Positions 59,141-64,000 of a DNA stretch of 64,000 bases are shown here, in pieces. Each line of letters starts with the position of its first letter. The first letter of the stretch is position 1. A program made the translations under genes and the position numbers. The DNA is taken from the NCBI GenBank assembly GCA_026399835.1, contig JAPLQE010000057.1, positions 1 through 64,000 on the forward strand, written 5' to 3'. The notes beneath the pieces were generated by a model. That model had not been told where the DNA came from, did no database searches, and was given only the letters and a program-made list of their open reading frames with translations. Origin of the DNA: Burkholderiales bacterium (GTDB taxonomy: Bacteria; Pseudomonadota; Gammaproteobacteria; Burkholderiales; Burkholderiaceae_E).

Positions 59141-60352
59141 ATGGCCACGCCCCAGACCGCCCTCCCGTCCCCGAGCGCCGCGCGCCGCCCGCGGCTGCCC
59201 GCCGCCGAGCTCGATGCGCTGTGCGCCCGCGTGCGCACCTTCGTCGACGAGGTGGTCATCCCGCGCGAGGACCTCTCGCGCGGCCACGACGTCGCCTGGC
59301 TCGACACGGTCACCCGCGCGCTGCGCGCCGAGGCCGGCGCGCGCGGCCTGCTCGCCCCGCAGCTGCCCGTCGAGGCCGGCGGCCTCGGCCTGTGCTGGCA
59401 GGACTGCGCACGGGTCTTCGAGGCATGCGGGCGCAGCGTGCTGGGCGCCGGCGCGATGGGCTGCCAGGCGCCCGACCAGCCGAACATCGACACGCTGATG
59501 CACCTGGCGGCGCCCTCGCAGCGCGAGCGCTGGCTCGAGCCGCTGATGGCGGGCGAGATCCGTTCCGCGTTCGCGATGACCGAGCCCGCGCCCGGCGTCG
59601 GCTCCGATCCGCGGATGCTGTCGACCCGCGCGCGCCGCGACGGCGACGGCTGGGTGCTCGACGGGCACAAGTGGTTCGCCTCGGGCGCGGTCGGCGCGGC
59701 CTTCGCGATCGTCGTCGCCCGCAGCGACGAGGGCGCGAGCTGGTTCATCGTCGACACCGCGAACCCGGGCTGGACGCTGGTGCGCGACATCCCGTCGATC
59801 GACAGCTTCGCGCCGGGCGGCCACGGCGAGGTGCTGCTGCGCGAGTGCCGCGTGCCGGCCGACGCGCTGATCGGCGAAGCCGGCCGCGGCTTCGACTACG
59901 CGCAGCTGCGGCTCGAGGGCGCGCGGCTCTTCCACTGCATGCGCGGCATCGGCCTGGCCTCGCGCGCCATCGAGATCGCGCAGGGCTACGCGGCGCGGCG
60001 CGACTCGTTCGGTGCGAAGCTCTCCGAGCACCAGCAGATCCAGGCGATGGTGGCCGACGCCCACATCGACCTGTACGCCTGCCGCCTGATGACCGCCGAC
60101 GTCGCCCGCCGCCTCGACGAGGGCGAGTCGATCCGCCACCACTCGTCGATGGCCAAGGTCTTCGTGTCGGAGGCGCTGAACCGCGTCGCCGACCGGGCCT
60201 GCCAGATGACCGGCGCGTACGGCATGTGCACCGACGAGCCGCTGGCGATGATCGCGCAGCGCCTGCGCCCGTTCCGCATCTACGACGGCGCCTCCGAGGT
60301 GCACCGCGCGGCCATCGGCAAGCGTGTCTTCCAGCGCGGGAGCCGGGCGTGA
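59141..60352 (+). CDS. Acyl-CoA dehydrogenase 1
   Basis: FAD-dependent 2,3-dehydrogenation of an acyl-CoA, 403 residues. F-A-M-T-E-P-A-P-G-V-G-S-D is the FAD loop; the C-terminal helix bundle has R-R-D-S-F-G-A-K-L-S-E-H-Q and R-I-Y-D-G-A-S-E-V-H-R-A-A-I-G-K. The residues before H-R, S-E, suggest the usual catalytic Glu position. GGAG is six bases ahead of this ATG; another ATG lies immediately upstream. Coupled by a 4-base overlap to the next gene. Confidence 0.94.
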   Translation: MATPQTALPSPSAARRPRLPAAELDALCARVRTFVDEVVIPREDLSRGHDVAWLDTVTRALRAEAGARGLLAPQLPVEAGGLGLCWQDCARVFEACGRSVLGAGAMGCQAPDQPNIDTLMHLAAPSQRERWLEPLMAGEIRSAFAMTEPAPGVGSDPRMLSTRARRDGDGWVLDGHKWFASGAVGAAFAIVVARSDEGASWFIVDTANPGWTLVRDIPSIDSFAPGGHGEVLLRECRVPADALIGEAGRGFDYAQLRLEGARLFHCMRGIGLASRAIEIAQGYAARRDSFGAKLSEHQQIQAMVADAHIDLYACRLMTADVARRLDEGESIRHHSSMAKVFVSEALNRVADRACQMTGAYGMCTDEPLAMIAQRLRPFRIYDGASEVHRAAIGKRVFQRGSRA

Positions 60353-61578
60353 GCGCCGCCGCGGCATCGCTCGACATGGAGGCCTTCCGCGCCGAGGTCC
60401 GTGCCTTCGTGCACGAGAACCTGCCCGAGACCGTGCGCGAGAAGGTGCGTCTGGGCATCGAGCCCGACAAGGCCGACACCGTCGCCTGGGAGCGTGTGCT
60501 GCGCGACCGCGGCTGGCTGGTGCCGCACTGGCCGCTCGAATGGGGCGGCACCGGCTGGAGCCCGGCGCAGCGCGCGGTGTTCCAGGAAGAGCTGGTGCTC
60601 GGACACGCGCCCGAGCTCGGCGGACTGACCTTCGAGATGATCGGCCCGGTGCTGATCCGCTTCGGCGACGACGCGCAGAAACGCCGGTTCCTGCCGGAGA
60701 TGGTCGCGCTCGAGCACGTCTGGTGCCAGGGCTACTCCGAGCCTGAGGCCGGCTCCGACCTCGCGTCGCTCAAGACCCGCGCCGTGCGCACGCGCGACGC
60801 GGACGGCCGCGAGCACTACGTGGTCGACGGCAGCAAGATCTGGACCTCGTCCGCGCACCACGCGAACTGGATCTTCTGCCTGGTACGCACCGACGTCGAG
60901 GCGCGTGCGCAGGAGGGCATCAGCTTCCTGCTCATCGACATGAAGACGCCCGGCGTCACGCTGCGCCCGATCATCGGCATCCACGGCTGGCACCTCTTCA
61001 ACCAGGTGTTCCTCGATGGCGTGAAGGTGCCGATCGAGCACCGGGTCGGCGAGGAGAACCAGGGCTGGACGATCGCCAAGTCCCTGCTCGAGTTCGAGCG
61101 GCTGAACCTCGCGCGGGTGGCCGAGAACCGGCGCCGCCTCGCCAAGGTCCGCGCGATCGGCGAGCAGGTGCACGAGGCCGGCGTGCCGCTGTTCGAGCGG
61201 CCCTGGTTCCGCAGGCGCTTCGCCGAGCTCGACGTGCGGCTCGAGGCGCTCGCCGCCACCGTGATGCGGTTCCGGCTGCAGGCCGATGCGGGCCGCCGGC
61301 TCGGGCCCGAGACCGGCCTGCTCAAGCTGACCGGCAGCCGGCTGATCCAGGACATCGAGAACCTCGCGGTCGACGCGCTCGGGCCGCAGACGCTCGCCTG
61401 GGACCGGACGGCGCACTTCGAGCTGCCCGATCCGTCGGCGCCGGCGCCGATCGTCGAGCGCCATCCGTACGCGCCCGCCGCATCGTCGCGCCGCTTCGTC
61501 ACGCGGGGCTACACGATCGCCGGCGGCAGCAGCGAGATCCAGCACGAACTGCTGGCCAAGCAGGTGCTGGGACTCTGA
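60349..61578 (+). CDS. Acyl-CoA dehydrogenase 2 (PimC-like large subunit)
   Basis: A 409-residue dehydrogenase. Y-S-E-P-E-A-G-S-D-L-A-S is the FAD loop; near the C-terminus Y-T-I-A-G-G-S-S-E-I-Q-H-E carries the conserved S-E-I-Q. With the following, shorter paralogue it resembles the paired large and small subunits of pimeloyl-CoA dehydrogenase-type complexes, where only one partner is catalytic. GTG at 60349 overlaps the previous stop; an ATG at 60376 is the alternative. Confidence 0.93.
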   Translation: MSAAAASLDMEAFRAEVRAFVHENLPETVREKVRLGIEPDKADTVAWERVLRDRGWLVPHWPLEWGGTGWSPAQRAVFQEELVLGHAPELGGLTFEMIGPVLIRFGDDAQKRRFLPEMVALEHVWCQGYSEPEAGSDLASLKTRAVRTRDADGREHYVVDGSKIWTSSAHHANWIFCLVRTDVEARAQEGISFLLIDMKTPGVTLRPIIGIHGWHLFNQVFLDGVKVPIEHRVGEENQGWTIAKSLLEFERLNLARVAENRRRLAKVRAIGEQVHEAGVPLFERPWFRRRFAELDVRLEALAATVMRFRLQADAGRRLGPETGLLKLTGSRLIQDIENLAVDALGPQTLAWDRTAHFELPDPSAPAPIVERHPYAPAASSRRFVTRGYTIAGGSSEIQHELLAKQVLGL

Positions 61579-61595
61579 ACCGGGACTCTGATGAC

Positions 61596-62759
61596 ATGAG
61601 CTTCGCCACCGACACCGACCCGCGCGACTCAGAGGAGCGCGCGATGCTGCGCGACGCGGCCGCCCGCTACGTCGAGCGCGACTGCACGTTCGAATCGCGC
61701 CGAGCCGCGCTCGCGCTGCCCGAGGGCTTCTCGCGCGAGCGCTGGCGCGCGTTCGCCGACATGGGCTGGCTCGCGCTCGGGCTGCCCGAGGACTGCGGCG
61801 GGCTGGGCGACGCGGGCGACGCCGAGGTGGTCGCGCTGGCGCTGGGCCGCGCGCTCGCGCCCGAACCCTGGCTGGCCAACGTCGGGCTGGCCGCGCCGCT
61901 GCTCGCGGGGCTGCGCGCGCAGGCCGGCGGCGGTGCGCACGCGGACCGCTGCGCGACCCACCTCGAATCGCTCGCCACCGGCGCGCGCCTGTACGCGGTC
62001 GCCGCGTGGGAGCCGCAGGGGCGCCACGACGCCTTCGATGTCCGGACCCGCGCGGTGCGCGACCGCGATGGCTGGCGGCTCGACGGCGTGAAGACGCTGG
62101 TCCTCGGCGGCGGGGCGGCCGACGTGCTGCTGGTGGTGGCCCGCGAATCCGGCGCCCCGCGCGAGCCCGGCGGCCTGGCCGTCTTCGAGGTGCCCGCCGA
62201 CGCGCCCGGCCTCTCGCGCCGCGCGCTGCCCACCTACGACGGCCGCCAGACCGCCGACCTGCGGCTCGACGGCGTGCCCGTGCCCGCCGATGCCCGGCTG
62301 GGCGGCACCGGCGACGCCTGGCCCGCCCTCGAGCAGGCCGTCGATACCGCGACCGCGCTCGCCTGCGCCGAGGCCGTGGGCGCGATGCAGGCGGTGCTGG
62401 AGACCACGCGCGCCTACCTGCAGCAGCGCCGCCAGTTCGGCCGGCCGCTGGCCGCCAACCAGGTGCTGCGCCACCGGCTGGTCGACCTGTACGCCGACAT
62501 CGAGCAGTCGCGCGCGATCGCGGGCGCGGCGGTAGCCAGGCTGGGCGATGCGCCCGCCGAGAGGCGTCGCGCGGTCTCGCTCGCCAAGGCCTTCGTCGGC
62601 CCGGCCGCGCGCCGCTGCGGCGAGGAAGGCATCCAGCTGCACGGCGCGATCGGCATGACCGACGAGGTCGTGATCGGGCACCTCGCGAAGCGGCTCGTGG
62701 GTTTCGCGAACCTGCTCGGCGACGAAGCCTGGCACCTCGAACGGCTGGCGCCGGCATAG
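61596..62759 (+). CDS. Acyl-CoA dehydrogenase 3 (PimD-like small subunit)
   Basis: A 387-residue member lacking the typical active centre in its last part: it ends with G-I-Q-L-H-G-A-I-G-M-T-D-E-V-V-I-G-H and a short tail, and has no S-E-I-Q equivalent. R-R-Q-F-G-R-P-L-A-A-N-Q is the conserved FAD-contact region. It is therefore likely the partner subunit of dehydrogenase 2, 17 bases upstream. Confidence 0.93.
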   Translation: MSFATDTDPRDSEERAMLRDAAARYVERDCTFESRRAALALPEGFSRERWRAFADMGWLALGLPEDCGGLGDAGDAEVVALALGRALAPEPWLANVGLAAPLLAGLRAQAGGGAHADRCATHLESLATGARLYAVAAWEPQGRHDAFDVRTRAVRDRDGWRLDGVKTLVLGGGAADVLLVVARESGAPREPGGLAVFEVPADAPGLSRRALPTYDGRQTADLRLDGVPVPADARLGGTGDAWPALEQAVDTATALACAEAVGAMQAVLETTRAYLQQRRQFGRPLAANQVLRHRLVDLYADIEQSRAIAGAAVARLGDAPAERRRAVSLAKAFVGPAARRCGEEGIQLHGAIGMTDEVVIGHLAKRLVGFANLLGDEAWHLERLAPA

Positions 62760-62790
62760 ACTCGGGGCTCGCCCAAGAGGAGACACCGGG

Positions 62791-63654
62791 ATGACGGTCA
62801 CGCTGCTCGAGCCCTCGCGCCGGGAACTGTCCCCGGGCTTCTCCGTGCGCCGCGCGCTGCCCGTCGCCACGCGCCGCTCGGTGGGCCCGTTCGTGTTCTT
62901 CGATCATTTCGGCCCCGTCGAGATGCCGCGTGCCGAGGTCGGCGACGTGCGGCCGCATCCGCACATCGGGCTGGCCACCGTGACCTGGCTGTTCGAGGGC
63001 GAGATCGTGCACCGCGACAGTGTCGGCAGCCTGCAGCCCATCCGGCCGGGCGAGGTGAACTGGATGGTCGCCGGCCGCGGCATCGTGCACTCCGAGCGGG
63101 CGCCTCAGGGCAAGCGCGGCGCGCCCGCCCGCTCGCACGGCCTGCAGGTCTGGGTCGGGCTGCCACGCGCGAACGAGGACGACGCGCCCTCCTTCGTGCA
63201 CGTGCCCGCGGCCGACGTGCCGGTCTTCGAGGCGCCGGGTGCGCGACTGGCGATCGTCGCCGGCGACGCCTGGGGCCTGCGCTCGCCGGTGCCGGTCGCC
63301 AGCCGCACGCTCTACGCGGTCGGCACGCTCGCCGCGGGCGCCACGCTCGCGATGCCCGCCGATCACGCCGAGCGCGCGCTCTACGTCATCGAGGGCACGG
63401 TCGCGCTCGACGGCACGCCGGTCGCCGCCGGCACGCTCGCGACGGTCGAGCCCGGCGCACCGGCCGTCATGGGCGCCACCGCCGACGCGCGCGTCGCGGT
63501 CTTCGGCGGCGCGCCGCTCGACGGGCCGCGCTTCGTCTGGTGGAACTTCGTCGCGAGCGAGCGCGCGCGCATCGAGGCCGCCAAGGCGCGCTGGCGCGAG
63601 GACCGCTTCGAGCCGATCGAGGGCGAGACCGAGAGGATCCCGCTGCCGGACTGA
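62791..63654 (+). CDS. Pirin family protein
   Basis: Bicupin of 287 residues. The N-terminal cupin has the metal ligands in R-P-H-P-H-I-G-L-A-T-V and I-V-H-S-E-R. Bacterial pirins include quercetinase-like dioxygenases and interactors of central-metabolism enzymes; the role here is unknown. AGGAGA precedes the ATG. Confidence 0.93.
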   Translation: MTVTLLEPSRRELSPGFSVRRALPVATRRSVGPFVFFDHFGPVEMPRAEVGDVRPHPHIGLATVTWLFEGEIVHRDSVGSLQPIRPGEVNWMVAGRGIVHSERAPQGKRGAPARSHGLQVWVGLPRANEDDAPSFVHVPAADVPVFEAPGARLAIVAGDAWGLRSPVPVASRTLYAVGTLAAGATLAMPADHAERALYVIEGTVALDGTPVAAGTLATVEPGAPAVMGATADARVAVFGGAPLDGPRFVWWNFVASERARIEAAKARWREDRFEPIEGETERIPLPD

Positions 63655-63692
63655 CCGGCGGGCGGGCGACACCACACGAAGGGAGACGGGAC

Positions 63693-64000
63693 ATGAGCAT
63701 CGACACCGCGACACGCGAGGCCCGCGAGGCCCACGAGGCCCGTGAAGCGCACGAGGCCGCGATGCGCACCTACCTGCGCGAGGGCGAGGCCCGCGCCTAC
63801 GCGCTCGGCAACCGCGGCCCGGTCCGGCGCACCGCCGACGGCCGCATCCACCCCGACATCCTCGAGGCCTACTGGCGCTGCGGCTTCTACGTCTTCGAGG
63901 GCGTGCTCTCGAAGGCGGAGCTGGCCGAGATCGACGCCGACATCCGCGGCAACGTGCTCGAACGGCTGCCGGTCCGGCACGACGCCGCCGTCGATGCGCG
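63693..64000 (+). CDS. Phytanoyl-CoA dioxygenase-like protein, 5' end
   Basis: The window ends inside this gene; 102 residues are visible. After a charged, repetitive N-terminus (A-R-E-A-H-E repeated) comes D-I-L-E-A-Y-W-R-C-G-F-Y-V-F-E-G-V-L-S-K-A, which is the opening helix and strand of the phytanoyl-CoA hydroxylase (PhyH) fold, a Fe(II)/2-oxoglutarate oxygenase. The Fe ligands lie beyond the window, so activity cannot be judged. GGGAGA precedes the ATG. Confidence 0.75.
   Translation, partial: MSIDTATREAREAHEAREAHEAAMRTYLREGEARAYALGNRGPVRRTADGRIHPDILEAYWRCGFYVFEGVLSKAELAEIDADIRGNVLERLPVRHDAAVDA

Noticed and set aside
60280-63714. A 1144-codon minus-strand frame across the dehydrogenases and pirin
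   Set aside because: Same reason: an antisense shadow of well-supported genes, low complexity and no motif.
1-64000. CRISPR arrays, prophage, insertion sequences or rRNA/tRNA genes
   Set aside because: No spaced direct repeats, no transposase, integrase or phage proteins, and no RNA gene pattern were seen anywhere in the window.

Overview
This is a very GC-rich (about 70 % by eye), gene-dense chromosomal segment from a motile, aerobic Gram-negative bacterium. The order fliC-fliD-fliS-fliT-ycgR / fliE / fliFGHIJK / fliLMNOPQR, followed by one chemotaxis operon, together with CheD, CheZ-like, GGDEF/EAL and PaaZ-type genes, points to the Betaproteobacteria, most likely Burkholderiales. The genus cannot be fixed from the sequence alone.

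Layout. (1) 1-16074, flagellum: the 3' end of one flagellin, a complete second flagellin, cap protein FliD, the chaperones FliS and FliT behind their own sigma-28-type promoter, a YcgR brake, divergent fliE, then the MS-ring/C-ring/export genes fliF to fliR in two runs (fliF-K, fliL-R) with many 4-base start/stop overlaps. (2) 16205-16310: a nested inverted repeat separating the convergent flagellar and chemotaxis operons. (3) 16329-25118 (minus strand), one chemotaxis operon in the order cheZ-like, cheY, cheA, cheW, small unknown gene, mcp, cheR, cheD, cheB. (4) 25240-36271, a signalling block: hybrid NarX-type kinase/NarL-type regulator, a diguanylate cyclase paired with a receiver-GGDEF-EAL protein, a PAS kinase, and an HWE-type kinase paired with an RNA-binding (ANTAR) response regulator. 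(5) 36382-49599, metabolism and transport: class II aldolase/PaaZ pair, a PotABCD-like ABC importer, an M20 dipeptidase, an alkylsulfatase-like metallo-hydrolase coupled to an MFS transporter, and a MATE exporter; a truncated GGDEF gene remnant lies at 43325-43501. (6) About 49803-53002: a lower-GC restriction-modification island with a C5-cytosine methyltransferase, a PD-(D/E)XK endonuclease and a third gene of unknown function, bounded by a 10-base direct repeat. (7) 53186-64000, an acyl-CoA catabolic cluster: a minus-strand operon (nitronate monooxygenase-like, TctC-type binding protein, NDP-forming acyl-CoA synthetase) divergent from a GntR/UTRA regulator, enoyl-CoA hydratase, three acyl-CoA dehydrogenases, a pirin and the start of a phytanoyl-CoA-dioxygenase-like gene. 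A perfect 9+4+9 palindrome sits over both promoters of the divergent pair.

How the genes work together: the flagellum and chemotaxis blocks form one functional unit (FliM carries the CheY-binding N-terminus, the receptor carries a CheR-tethering tail, CheD and the CheZ-like phosphatase end in the same short peptide), and the c-di-GMP proteins and YcgR supply the swimming brake. The most interesting signals are the shared C-terminal peptide in CheD and the CheZ-like protein, the repeated promoter-proximal element of the flagellar operons, the unknown third gene of the restriction island, and the GntR operator of the acyl-CoA cluster. No gene-free stretch reaches 300 bases; the larger gaps (137-354, 16075-16328, 49600-49804, 52891-53185) are described in the features. 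I saw no tRNA, rRNA, CRISPR array, insertion sequence or prophage.
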